A stretch of 64,000 bases of DNA, taken from assembly GCF_020283565.1 (NCBI RefSeq), contig NC_060061.1, positions 25,581,362 through 25,645,361 on the forward strand, given 5' to 3'. This document shows positions 40,133 to 52,603 of this stretch, piece after piece. This DNA is from Trifolium pratense. Its lineage: Eukaryota > Streptophyta > Magnoliopsida > Fabales > Fabaceae. The notes under the pieces are model-generated. The model made no database searches. It saw only the letters and a program-made list of their open reading frames with translations, and had not been told where the DNA came from. A program made the translations under genes and the position numbers. Position 1 is the first letter of the stretch; every line of letters begins with the position of its first letter.

Positions 40133-42550
40133 TGTAACGACCCAATTTTCATATTATTATTTTTATGTGTTAAAATATTTTATTAACGTGGAATTTTAAT
40201 TAAGTTAATAACTAGAGTTATTTATCGAGTACTTTAGTTATTAAGCGAGTAGAGAGAGTTAACGTGTTATTGGGCCAAGCCAATTGGGCTTGAGGCCCAA
40301 TGGGCCTTGTGTGAGGTGAGGGTGGCGCCATATGGCCATGAAGCAAGGGAGAGAAATTCATTTCTCATGTTCTTTGTGTTCTTGAAGAGAGGAAGAGAGA
40401 GCTTGAGGAGCTAGGGCAAGAAGAAAAGCTAGAGATTCGAGATCTTCGTCGAGTTTTCTTCGAATCCAGGTAAGAGAGTGGATTTCATATTCGTGGGTGA
40501 CTCGAGGAAGGGGAGAATGTCGATTTCTCCTCACCCGAACTTCCTCCACCCCATTTTCGTTTTAGCTTAGAACGGATTTTCTTGATGGAAATCGTTCCTA
40601 AGGTTCTTAATATGTTTAACATGCTTTTAACATGATTAATGAACGGATTTAATGGTTAAAAAACGAGTTTATAACAGATTAAACTCAAGAACTTTGTGTT
40701 CTTGAGAGTTTTGATGAAAAAGTGTCAATCTTTACTTTTTCGATGTTTATGACGTAGATCTGAGAAATGAACTGTCCTTTTGTGTTTAGATATGCTTGTT
40801 GCACTTGAATATGAACTTATTTGGGGTTTATAACATGAAAAATGGTTTATGTGAGAGTCTTGGGAGTTTAGAGTTTGAAATGAGAAATGTAGAAAATTGT
40901 TATCTATGAGGTCTGAACCTTTACGTGCAATTTTGACCTCTTTTCGTTGTGAACTGGTTTTAGTGGCCAACATAAAAGTTGTAGCCCTATTTGTTATCTT
41001 TCCAACGAGTATATGTGCGTCTCCATTGGACTTTCGTAGCCCAAGTTATGATCGTTGCAATGAGAGGCTGTCCTGCAGAAATCAGAACCAGTCCATTCTG
41101 CAGAGAATTCGCCCCAGGCGAAATATATTTCGCCCCAGGCGAAAATTGGTCAGTGAGAACCAGTCATTCTGCAGTTATTTCGCCCCAGGCGAAATATATT
41201 TCGCCCCAGGCGAAAATGTTGCAGTTTTCTCCAGTTTTTCATCTGCGATCTTCCTTTGCATGTAGTTTCGAATCAGTGTCTTATTCTTACATGATTGTTG
41301 ATGATTGTTGATGTTTGTTGATGATTGTTGATGCATATATTGATTGTTAATCATGTATGATGTTGTAAATGACGAATATTAAGGTTTTGTTAATCTTAAT
41401 AATGACGTATGTTGGATAGTGTTCCACATAGTAAATGACGAGCTTTATGCTAAATAATTGTTGGTGAATTCATGAAAAACATATACATGCATTCATGAAT
41501 TTTGTTGTTGTATATTGGATATTCCAATAAAGACGGATATTAAGGTATTGATTATCTTAATAAAGACGGACGTTGGATAGTGTTCCACGTTATTGTTGAC
41601 GGGCTATATGCCAAAATTGTTGATGAATATATTCATGAGTTTTGAGTGCATGCATCATGAATATTTAGGGATATTGGCTTGTCCAATAAAGAAGGATATC
41701 GAACTATATTTGTTTGATAAAGACGGATATCGGAGGTGAAATACTCTGATAAAGACGATGGTACCACATGCATTAGAGGTGTCTAGAGGACATAACATGA
41801 ATGTGAAGCATTAGATTGCATTAGGGATTATGTGTGCATTTTATTATAAATGATGTTTGACACATACTTGGTAAATGTTGATTGTTAATCCATATGTGAG
41901 TAGCAGAGTCCGTCATGACTATAAAATGAACAACGCAGGGTCCGTCATGACCATAATCTGAACAATGTATTTGTTGATGTTTTGGTATTGTCCGAGACGA
42001 CGTGAAACTATATGTTTGGTATATAATTGTAGATGATTGATTATGTGATAAATGAAGTAATATGCATGATATATGAATATGCATGAATGATGGTGATGTA
42101 TATGTATAATGTATGATTATGCATGTTTTTATGAAGAAGTGTTTAAGTACAATTTACTTACACTTGTATTATTTTGAGTATGTTATCTAACTCTCTTTTA
42201 TGTGTTATGTGTTGGATCGTTGGGGGTCCAGATTTTACAGGATTTTGTGGTATTCGATGTCGAGTCGTCGATGAAGCTCCGCTCTGATTGTGACACGGGA
42301 AAGGGTTGTATTTAGACTATAGGGTCTTTATGACTTTCGATATTTATTTGTAAAACTATACATTTTGAGAAATGATTGTTTTGTATAAACACTGTTTTTA
42401 CTAATTAACTACATTAGTATTATTTTGATTGAAGAATGTAATACTCGAACCACAACTTTTATAATATCGAACATTACTTTCCGTTGCGTATTTTGAAAAA
42501 GATTTTTTTTACTAAGGTAGAAATATAAAAATAATGGGTTGGGTGTTACA
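40133..42550 (+). repeat. 5' LTR of element D
   Basis: 2418 bp. Four TTTCGCC/GGCGAAA palindromic units lie at about 41107-41217, two pairs. Confidence 0.93.
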
Positions 42551-45500
42551 ATTGGTATCAGAGCAGGTCGTCTTCGGACTGTGTGGGTTATGTGTCGATC
42601 AGAGCAGGTCTGTGCAGTCAGACCAAGTGAGTATTGTGTGTCAGTCGTGTTTGTCTAACAATTTTGTTGTGTTTGTTTTGTGAAATCACTTATGTTGTTC
42701 ATTTAGGAACTATGAGTGATGTGAATTGAATTAAATTATTCGTTCTTTTTGTGAGTAATGGTGTGAGTGCTATACTCCTATGTTTATAATAGTTGTATAT
42801 GCGTAGAGTTTAACCTTTTTGTAGTTTAAACTTGATGGATTGATGCTTATTTGCTAATTGTTGATGATCCGGCATGATGTAAAACTGCATGTGACGATCC
42901 GGCATGATATAAAACTGCATGTGGTAATGATTTGAAATAATTTTAAAAACTAATATTATTTCTTGAAGATTTTGGTGAAAATATAGAGTTATTTTCTTTT
43001 GAGTGAGTGAAAATTAATTTTCAAAATGGTGAGAAGAGTAGGATATTAATGTGTCCTGGTATGTGTTTGTTATATGTTTGTTTATAACATGTGCTAGATG
43101 ATTACTAGGCATTTGAATTGTTAAGCGTTTTATGAGTAAAAACATGAAGATCTCATAATCCTATGTTGTAATTGTGATGCATGATTCTAATTGTGCTTTC
43201 AAGTCTATAATGATGTTATATGCTTGATGTTTTGGATTTTGTGGATTAGTGAGTCGAGAAAACGAGAGTTTAGTGAGCGTAAGTTCAAAACCGTAGCAGA
43301 GCACCCAGATTTTTGGATGTGCTCGCTAGGCGAAGAATGAACCTCGCTGAGTCTCGCTAAGTCTTGCCATATCCTGTGAATGTTTTTGACTTGTCTCGCC
43401 GGGAGCTCGCTAGCTTTTGCTAAGCGAGGGAGCCAGACAAGAAATTTATTTTTTGTTGATGTCTTGTTCTGAGTTGATTGAATGTGAGTATGAATTATTG
43501 CTATGCAATGTTCATTTTTCTTGTGTTGTTTTGATTTCCTAACTTTGAGAAGTGAGGGAAGTATAGGTTACTTGAATGCTTGCATGAATTTGTGTTAGTG
43601 TTTAGGTATCGTGGGTTAGGTTTTGTCCCCTGTATGCGACATGCGTGTAAACGATGTCGATACTAGTTTCTTCTTAGGAAGAATATGTTTAGAGACGATA
43701 GAACCGTTAGGTGTGAGCACCAGAAGTTATAGTGGAAGAGTGTAGGTGGGTTTGAGATAAGTGGGGGAGAAGGTTATGTCCCTCCGAGATGTTTCGAACG
43801 TGAGAAGATGAGATGAGTAGAGATGCTCTTGAAGCGGAATATTCAGGAAGTGGTGACGTTGTTCGAAGTGGAATAAATGGGAGCAACAAGTTGTGAGAAA
43901 CTACTTGAAGAGAAGTTGTCGGACCGAGTTAGTGAGATTGGTTAAGTGAGATGAAGAGAATTCGAGACGGTTGGAGATCGTGTGTTGCACTAAAAGTTTG
44001 AAGGCATCATTTTTGTGGACCAAGGTTGAAGTACCTGTTTGATCGGAATGAGTCGAATATGAAGAAGAGGGAGTGATTAAGATTCTTGAGGAGGTGATGA
44101 TTTTGAAGTAAGTTGTCATCCAAGTGGATCGGATGTTGTAGCAGATGCTTGAGTAAGAAGTTTTACATGAGTGGAGTGACTTTCGGAAGAGATTTGAGAA
44201 GCTTCGAGAAAGAGATGTGAAGATTAGTGAACCGTTGGTGTTAATTAATCGATGAAGGGAAGTAGGTTTTAAAGTAGATGAGAATGGAATTGAGAAATAT
44301 CATAATAGGATTGTATGAGTAGTCGAGTTTATTCGAAGATGGAAGTAGGATAACAATTCGAAAGATTTTGTGAGAGGCTTGCCGAAGAAAGGGTAATTGG
44401 ATTTGGATAATGACAGGGCAATTTGTGTCGAAGTTGAATGAGATCCTAGAAGTGGAGATGAAGCTAAAAGAGAGGTATCATTTTTGAATGATGAAGAATA
44501 AGAAAGTTCGCCGTTAAAGAACGTGTTGAGAGTGAGTAATAGGAGGTCATGTTGGAAGTGACTTGTGTTAGGTGAGAGTCTGCGAAAAGGATTACCGCAC
44601 ATGTGAGTAGATGTTGTGTTTGAGCACGTATAGTAAGGAGTTGAAGGTGATGCCTAAGGTAAGTGTCAGAGAGCATTTGGTAGTGCCCACAAGATAAGAG
44701 TGAGTAAGTATTTGCTAAGGAATCTGGATTCATGGAATGGAAGAGTCGGTAGAGACTAGTTTTGTTAGATGCATCGTGGATGTTGATGAGGTATGGTCAC
44801 AATCGGTGACAATGAAGTAAAGGATTTTAAATTGTTTCATCATGGATGATGAAACGGTAGTGACTTGGTGCATAACTTAAGATGTATTTTGGACGAGAAT
44901 TTTGGAAATTTTCTAGAGATGTCATATTGGGATTAGATCGTATGACGAGTATTTGGAGCTTTGTGGATTTAATTCGATGAGTGAATAAACGGAGAAGGGT
45001 GTGCTTGTTGCAATACAAGATGATGGGGAACATGAATAGATGGAGTGTGAGAGAATTGAAGATGTTATTGGAATCAACGAGATAGAGGTTATGATTGTTT
45101 GGAGAACCAATTTTAGGCGGTAGCCTAATTTTGAAGTAGCGAATTGCTAAGGGATTAAGGAGAAGTGGTATTGGAAAATGTTGCGTTAAGGAATGCAAAT
45201 GTTGGTTGAGAGATTACTTGGGAACGGAATAGTCGTGTTGGGATTCGACTCAATGATTGGAGATATGTGAGAAAAGGAATTTGACGGTTAGAGACGGTAG
45301 TTTTTAGCTTGTGTCAATGAAGTTTGAGAATGTTGGTCATCAAGTGATTGTTGGGATTGAACTATCAAGTGATAAGTTGGAATAAGATTCGAATATGAAT
45401 AAGTGATGTAACACGGTTAAGTGATTCATGAGGGAATCAGAGACTTATAGGATTTGTGGAGTTATGGAGTATTCCACGGGAGTATCTTTTCAGAGTGTGT

Positions 45501-45839
45501 TCGATTAGTTGTACCTGTTTTGGGGTAGAGTTGTGAGTACCGTAGAATGTGAGTCTATGGATGTTTCGTGCGAAGTTGACGTTTTAGCGGTTTGATAAGA
45601 ATGGTTTGTGCCGATATCATGATTGTTGAACATTTATTGACAAATTGAGGAACTGGCCGTCCTTGATCTCTTGTTGATAAATGGACAAAAATTGTGTTGG
45701 ATGGGATAAACTAATTTTGTCATACTTGGTAATGTGTAGAGTTTTGAGCGTTTCGTTGGCGGGTCGGATATAGGAGTTATCCGGAGCTGTTTTAGTAGCG
45801 TAATTTTCGAGGGCGAAAATCTTTTAAGTGGGGGAGAGT
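42551..45839 (+). other. Internal region of element D, non-coding
   Basis: Starts with the PBS (TTGGTATCAGAGC) and ends with GTGGGGGAGAGT. Two copies of the 30-bp GATCCGGCATG unit near 42864-42925. No ORF that I can support. Confidence 0.7.
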
Positions 45840-48256
45840 TGTAACGACCCAATTTTCATATTATTATTTTTATGTGTTAAAATATTTTATTAACGTGGAA
45901 TTTTAATTAAGTTAATAACTAGAGTTATTTATCGAGTACTTTAGTTATTAAGCGAGTAGAGAGAGTTAACGTGTTATTGGGCCAAGCCAATTGGGCTTGA
46001 GGCCCAATGGGCCTTGTGTGAGGTGAGGGTGGCGCCATATGGCCATGAAGCAAGGGAGAGAAATTCATTTCTCATGTTCTTTGTGTTCTTGAAGAGAGGA
46101 AGAGAGAGCTTGAGGAGCTAGGGCAAGAAGAAAAGCTAGAGATTCGAGATCTTCGTCGAGTTTTCTTCGAATCCAGGTAAGAGAGTAGATTTCATATTCG
46201 TGGGTGACTCGAGGAAGGGGAGAATGTCGATTTCTCCTCACCCGAACTTCCTCCACCCCATTTTCGTTTTAGCTTAGAACGGATTTTCTTGATGGAAATC
46301 GTTCCTAAGGTTCTTAATATGTTTAACATGCTTTTAACATGATTAATGAACGGATTTAATGGTTAAAAAACGAGTTTATAACAGATTAAACTCAAGAACT
46401 TTGTGTTCTTGAGAGTTTTGATGAAAAAGTGTCAATCTTTACTTTTTCGATGTTTATGACGTAGATCTGAGAAATGAACTGTCCTTTTGTGTTTAGATAT
46501 GCTTGTTGCACTTGAATATGAACTTATTTGGGGTTTATAACATGAAAAATGGTTTATGTGAGAGTCTTGGGAGTTTAGAGTTTGAAATGAGAAATGTAGA
46601 AAATTGTTATCTATGAGGTCTGAACCTTTACGTGCAATTTTGACCTCTTTTCGTTGTGAACTGGTTTTAGTGGCCAACATAAAAGTTGTAGCCCTATTTG
46701 TTAGCTTTCCAACGAGTATATGTGCGTCTCCATTGGACTTTCGTAGCCCAAGTTATGATCGTTGCAATGAGAGGCTGTCCTGCAGAAATCAGAACCAGTC
46801 CATTCTGCAGAGAATTCGCCCCAGGCGAAATATATTTCGCCCCAGGCGAAAATTGGTCAGTGAGAACCAGTCATTCTGCAGTTATTTCGCCCCAGGCGAA
46901 ATATATTTCGCCCCAGGCGAAAATGTTGCAGTTTTCTCCAGTTTTTCATCTGCGATCTTCCTTTGCATGTAGTTTCGAATCAGTGTCTTATTCTTACATG
47001 ATTGTTGATGATTGTTGATGTTTGTTGATGATTGTTGATGCATATATTGATTGTTAATCATGTATGATGTTGTAAATGACGAATATTAAGGTTTTGTTAA
47101 TCTTAATAATGACGTATGTTGGATAGTGTTCCACATAGTAAATGACGAGCTTTATGCTAAATAATTGTTGGTGAATTCATGAAAAACATATACATGCATT
47201 CATGAATTTTGTTGTTGTATATTGGATATTCCAATAAAGACGGATATTAAGGTATTGATTATCTTAATAAAGACGGACGTTGGATAGTGTTCCACGTTAT
47301 TGTTGACGGGCTATATGCCAAAATTGTTGATGAATATATTCATGAGTTTTGAGTGCATGCATCATGAATATTTAGGGATATTGGCTTGTCCAATAAAGAA
47401 GGATATCGAACTATATTTGTTTGATAAAGACGGATATCGGAGGTGAAATACTCTGATAAAGACGATGGTACCACATGCATTAGAGGTGTCTAGAGGACAT
47501 AACATGAATGTGAAGCATTAGATTGCATTAGGGATTATGTGTGCATTTTATTATAAATGATGTTTGACACATACTTGGTAAATGTTGATTGTTAATCCAT
47601 ATGTGAGTAGCAGAGTCCGTCATGACTATAAAATGAACAACGCAGGGTCCGTCATGACCATAATCTGAACAATGTATTTGTTGATGTTTTGGTATTGTCC
47701 GAGACGACGTGAAACTATATGTTTGGTATATAATTGTAGATGATTGATTATGTGATAAATGAAGTAATATGCATGATATATGAATATGCATGAATGATGG
47801 TGATGTATATGTATAATGTATGATTATGCATGTTTTTATGAAGAAGTGTTTAAGTACAATTTACTTACACTTGTATTATTTTGAGTATGTTATCTAACTC
47901 TCTTTTATGTGTTATGTGCTGGATCGTTGGGGGTCCAGATTTTACAGGATTTTGTGGTATTCGATGTCGAGTCGTCGATGAAGCTCCGCTCTGATTGTGA
48001 CACGGGAAAGGGTTGTATTTAGACTATAGGGTCTTTATGACTTTCGATATTTATTTGTAAAACTATACATTTTGAGAAATGATTGTTTTGTATAAACACT
48101 GTTTTTACTAATTAACTACATTAGTATTATTTTGATTGAAGAATGTAATACTCGAACCACAACTTTTATAATATCGAACATTACTTTCCGTTGCGTATTT
48201 TGAAAAAGATTTTTTTACTAAGGTAGAAATATAAAAATAATGGGTTGGGTGTTACA
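45840..48256 (+). repeat. 3' LTR of element D
   Basis: 2417 bp, almost identical to the 5' copy. Confidence 0.93.
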
Positions 48257-49719
48257 TTTTGTTCGCGAGGAACATAAACTAATTCGAACAAGTCAAAGTG
48301 TTTAGCTAAACTTTGCACTCCCTCCACGTATTTGATTAACTGTGGCTCTTTCGTTTGAAATTTTCCTGACACTTGGTTGGTTACCAGTTGGGAATCACTC
48401 ATGGCTTTCAACTCCTTCACTTCCATATCCTTTGCTAACTTCATTCCCGCTATCAGAGCTTCGTACTCGGCCTGGTTGTTGCTAGCTTTGAAGGCGAACC
48501 GTAATGATTGTTCTATCATAATGCCATCTGGACCCTCCAACACTACTCCGGCTCCACTTCCCCGTACGTTGGAGGCTCCGTCTACCGAGAGGGTCCAAGG
48601 TGAGGTTTTCTCAGTTGTTGGCGGGGTAGACATTTCTAAAACAAAATCCGCTAGTCTTTGCGACTTGATGGCCCCTCTGGGTGAGAACGTGATATCAAAC
48701 TCTGACAATTCAACGGACCATGCTACCATCCTTCCTGCTAAGTCTGGCTTTCTGAGGACGTTCTTGATAGGATAATCTGTTCTAACAACTACCTTGTGGC
48801 TTTGAAAGTATTGTCTTAATTTCCTAGCTGTGACAACCACCGCAAGAGATAACCTCTCTATCCTCTGATATCTTGTTTCCGCTCCTCTAAGGGTTCTACT
48901 TACGAAGTATATAGGCTTTTCTTCGCCCCCTACTTCCTGAACCAGAGCTGAACTTAAGGCTCTATCCGACACTACAAGATAAAGGTAAAGGGTATTGCCT
49001 GGTAACGGGCCCGTCAAGATGGGTGGAGATGCTAAGAATTCCATCAATTGCCTGAAAGCCTCTTCACATTCAGGCGTCCAGGAGAACCTTTCGCTTTTCC
49101 TAAGAGATGCAAAGAAGTGAAAACCTTTTTCACCTGCGCATGATAGGAATCTGGACAACGCCGTTATTCTGCCTGTCAGTGTTTGGACCTCTTTCACGGA
49201 TGTAGGGCTTCTCATGTCTATGACGGCTTGACATTTTTCCGGATTGGCCTCTATTCCTCTGTTAGTGAGCATGAAACCTAGGAATTTTCCTGCTTGCACC
49301 CCGAAAGAACATTTTGCTGGGTTTAGCCTCATGTTGTACTTTCTTACTGATCCCAGAATGTCCAAAAGATCTTCGTCATGGCGATTTCCTTCGGGAGTTT
49401 TCACTACCATGTCGTCAATGTATACCTCTAGGTTCTTTCCTATTTGCTCGGAGAAAACCCTGTCCATCAACCTTTGGTATGTTTCTCCTGGGTTCTTCAA
49501 CCCGAAAGGCATAACGTTGTAAAAATAATTGCAGGTATTCGACATAAAGGCTGTATGGCAGGCATCTGTGGGGTTCATCTTTATTTGATTATACCCTGAG
49601 TAGGCGTCCATGAAACTCAACATCTTGCATCCTGAAGCGCCATCAATCAACCTGTCTATGTTGGGCAAAGGATATGGGTCTTTGGGACATGCCTTATTTA
49701 GATCCGTAAAATCCACTCA
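48257..49719 (-). pseudogene. pol: Tat pol, middle part: reverse transcriptase and two RNase H domains
   Basis: RT motifs VDFTDLNKACPKDPYPLP, FMDAYSGYNQI, MPFGLKNPG, YIDDMVVKT; a connection/RNase H region (PIYFVSRTL); then a second, archaeal-type RNase H (LSVDGASNVRGSGAG, NNQAEYEALIAG), the dual-RNase H arrangement typical of Tat. Upstream it continues from the gag-PR ORF in the same frame but for a TGA at 49717-49719 just before VDFTDL, where relatives have Cys. Downstream it is cut by element D at 48256; residues after YVPREQN in this reading are LTR sequence. Confidence 0.9.
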
Positions 49720-52035
49720 CATCCTCCACTTTCCGTTGGCCTTTTTCACCATGACGACGTTTGCCAACCACGAGGGGTATTTTATTTCTTCAATGAATCC
49801 AGCCTCCTTTAGTTTCTCCACTTCTTCCGCTATTGCAGCTCGCCTTTCCTCCCCAACCTTTCTTTTTCTTTGGGAGACTGTTTTTGTGTTGGGTGATATT
49901 GATAGTTTATGTGTTATCACCCCTTCATCTATCCCTGGCATATCTGAGGGTTTCCATGCAAATAGATCAGCGTTGTCCTTCAAGATTTTGATGATTCTTC
50001 TTCTCTCCTCATTGGGCAACGCCGTTCCTAAACTGGTTGTCTGGTGTGGGTGATCGCCGATTTGAACTTGCTCCAGGTCTTCTATAGGGCTCACCCTTCT
50101 ATCTTGAAATTCTTCCCTTGGGTCCATGTCTGAATTTTCTATGATGTTTATGCCACCCGGAACTGTGGCTTGTCTTCTTTCGGATGCTCCATTTGTATTG
50201 GATGCTCGATGCCGTATCTTTAAGCTGGACTCGTAACATTTTTTGGCGAGGATCTGATCGCCTCTAACTGTTCCTACTCCTCCGTTATCGAGAGGGTATT
50301 TAATTGCTAGGTACAGAGTGGACATGGCCGCCCCCAATGTGTTAAAAGTAGGTCTTCCTATGATAATGTTGTAGGAGGTGAAAGGAGTTTTGACTACCAG
50401 ATATCGCACTTTGATAGTTTTGGCATTACTACCCTCTCCAAAGGTAGTGAGTAGTGAGGCGTAGCCCATTACATCTACTTGTTCTCCGGAAAAACCAACC
50501 AGAGCTCCTGCGTATGGTTGCAATTGCTCCTCCGCTAGTTGCATGGCCTTGAAAGCTTCCCAGTACATAATGTCCGCTGAACTCCCTGAGTCGATCAATA
50601 CTCTCTTTACATCGCAGTTCAGAATTTGGACTTGTATTACTAAGGGGTCATCATCATGAGGCGCTACCTCCAGTCCATCCTTTGCAGTAAATGCCAAATC
50701 CGGAACGTCGAGTGGTTGGGGTTGTCTTACGAGGTATATCTCCGAGATGGCTCGGCGTACATATCTTTTCCTTGCTGAGCTTGACTCACCTCCTCCTGAG
50801 AATCCTCCTGCTATTGTATTCACAGAGATCCTTTCCTTTGGAGGCTCTCTACTTGGCCCTGGGGGATCCCGTGGCTCTTGTCTGGGGATTTTGGGCACGA
50901 CGACCCGGCCTTGAGCTGCATCGTCTATGAACCTCCGGAGGTGTCCGCTTTTAATCAGTTCTTCGATTAAATCTCTTAGGCGGAAGCACTTTTCCGTAGA
51001 ATGACCTCTACACCTGTGGTAGGCGCACCAGGCGTTATCATTGAGCCCCAATGGAATGTTGTTGGTTCTTTTTGGGGGGAGGTTTGCCAAACCACTGGCC
51101 AGAATTTCATTTAAAACGTAAACTTTTGAGGCATTTAATGGCGTAAAGTCTTCATTGGCGGGGTGATTTCTGAACTCTCTCCTGGGCGGTTGACGGTAGG
51201 GTTTACCGTGGTGCCTTTGCCATGGGTCTCCTTGATGGTTTCCCGCTTTTGGTCGCGGGTGTTCTGGCACTTTGGTAGCACGTCCCATATACTCCCTCTC
51301 CTTGGCGTCTCTTTGCCTTTTCTCGGCGTTACTCTCCTCACCCTTTATATAACACTCCGCTCTCTTGTTTATTTCCTGCATTGACGAGGCTGGTTTTTGG
51401 GCTAAGGATTCGTTGAAATGTCCTGCTTTTAGCCCATTGTGAAAGGCCGCCACGAACATTTCCTGGTTTGGATTTGAGACCTTAATGGTAGCTTCGCTAA
51501 ATCTGGCCAAAAAACTACGCAATGATTCGCCGTGGTTTTGGCGAATGGAAAAAAGGCTAGTTGATGTGACTTTCACGTGTTTCGATCCGGCGAACTGGTG
51601 AACGAATTTTTTGTGAAAATCCGCGTAACTTTCTATTGAATTCCTTGGAAGGTTCATGTACCAACGCAAGGCTACATCCTTGAAGGTGCCGGCTAGTAGT
51701 TTACATTTCAGGTGTTCCGGAGCGTTGATTATGGCGGTTTGTGTTCCAATTGCCATCAGATGCTCTCGAGGGTCAGTTTTTCCGTCAAAGGTAGGAAGGT
51801 GAGGAACCTTGATTGCTTCCATTACTTGGGTATCCCATAAGTGCTGCGCCAAAGGCTGTACATCCATGATGCTCTCTCCTTCCTCCTCTTCTGAGATCAT
51901 TTTCGCTTTTTCTTTCTCATGTGTCCCTTCGGCCTCGATGGCCGCAATCTGTGTCTGTAAGCGCCGTATTTCTACCACGGCGGCTTGCAAGGTGTTAACG
52001 CTAGAACTGTCGTTATTTCCGTGTTCTCCAGCCAT
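49720..52035 (-). CDS. gag: Tat gag and protease, plus start of reverse transcriptase
   Basis: 772 codons to the premature stop. Coiled N-terminus (TLQAAVVEIRRLQTQI), the gypsy Retrotrans_gag capsid region (residues ~85-220: FDGKTDPREHL, DVALRWYMNLP, SLFSIRQNHGESLRSFLARF), a zinc-knuckle-like CAYHRCRGHSTEKC (~340), aspartic protease with LIDSGSSADI (~480), then the N-terminal RT (KRKVGEERRAAIAEEVEKL, VVMVKKANGKWRM). Start ATG 52033-52035 is about 80 bp after the PBS. In intact relatives this is one gag-pol frame; here a nonsense TGA ends it. Confidence 0.9.
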
Positions 52036-52098
52036 GTGGAAATGTTTGATTTTTCGTCTAGTTGCTGTGATAGGCTGGGATCAAATGATTTTACCGCA

Positions 52099-52116
52099 GC
52101 CCCACGGTGGGCGCCA
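52099..52116 (-). promoter_or_regulatory. Primer binding site of the Tat element
   Basis: On the minus strand TGGCGCCCACCGTGGGGC starts three bases after the LTR end. It is of the TGGCGCC type used by Tat/Athila-lineage elements; I cannot name the tRNA with certainty. Confidence 0.8.
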
Positions 52117-52119
52117 AAA

Positions 52120-52603
52120 TATTCTAGTAAAAAACAAGGGGGGTTGTATTTTTGATTAAATGGTGTGATTACACTTGGTTCAATCCCAACAACCCTGGGA
52201 GTTTTATAAGTCAGATTCCAATCCCCCTTTACAAATGAAAGTATGGAGCTATTTATAGAGCATCTAGTCTTCTTCTCCAAGCAAAGATTCCTAGAAATCC
52301 GGTCTACAGCGCCTTCTTTGGTGTCACAGCGTGAAAGTAGGGATGAGAACCTTGGTCTCCAAGCTATGGCGGTTATGGGAAGTTGGTTTCTTCCTTCTCA
52401 AGTCAGCTGTTCACACAGGGAAGAAGGAGATATTTACAATAATACTAAATCTATTTTCTGGATATTGACACGTGATTATTGATCACGCCTTGGCCTCGTA
52501 TCGCCTAATGGGGCGTTTTAGATCTTTCTGGATTTGGGCCTAATATTCTTTCTTATATTAATTGGGCTAGTTGAATTTGCCTCTAAGCCCATTGCTCAGT
52601 CCA
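52120..52603 (-). repeat. 5' LTR of the Tat element
   Basis: 484 bp in minus orientation. Its inner terminal dinucleotide has mutated (plus strand TA instead of TG). All five differences from the other LTR that I count are transitions. Confidence 0.92.

Larger units (their letters stand above)
40133..48256 (+). mobile_element. Non-autonomous LTR retrotransposon D (8.1 kb)
   Basis: Same family and orientation as C, but a distinct subtype: the LTR begins TGTAACGACCCAATTTTC, and its 5' part has GTGAGGGTGGCGCCATATGG where C has GTGGGGGGCGGTTT. Target duplication TTTTG (40128-40132, 48257-48261). LTRs 40133-42550 and 45840-48256 differ by about three substitutions and one T. Internal region 42551-45839 is non-coding and colinear with that of C with several deletions. 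Confidence 0.92.
24642..52603 (-). mobile_element. Ty3/gypsy Tat-type LTR retrotransposon (28 kb with nested inserts)
   Basis: LTRs of 484 bp (24642-25125 and 52120-52603) and a perfect target duplication ATAAG (24637-24641, 52604-52608). Gag-pol runs on the minus strand from 52035 to 30527. Its order (gag-PR-RT-RH-second RNase H-INT) and the extra 3' region are hallmarks of the Tat lineage. Two LTR elements inserted in pol add about 16.4 kb; the native element is about 11.6 kb. The LTRs differ by five transitions by my count, so the insertion is fairly recent. Downstream of pol lies a 56-bp tandem array and three genes on the opposite strand. Confidence 0.92.

Noticed and set aside
44300..45198. 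Minus-strand ORFs of 80-123 aa in the internal regions of C and D
   Set aside because: They are frames opposite a decayed internal region with Ser/Thr/Leu-rich composition and no family signature.
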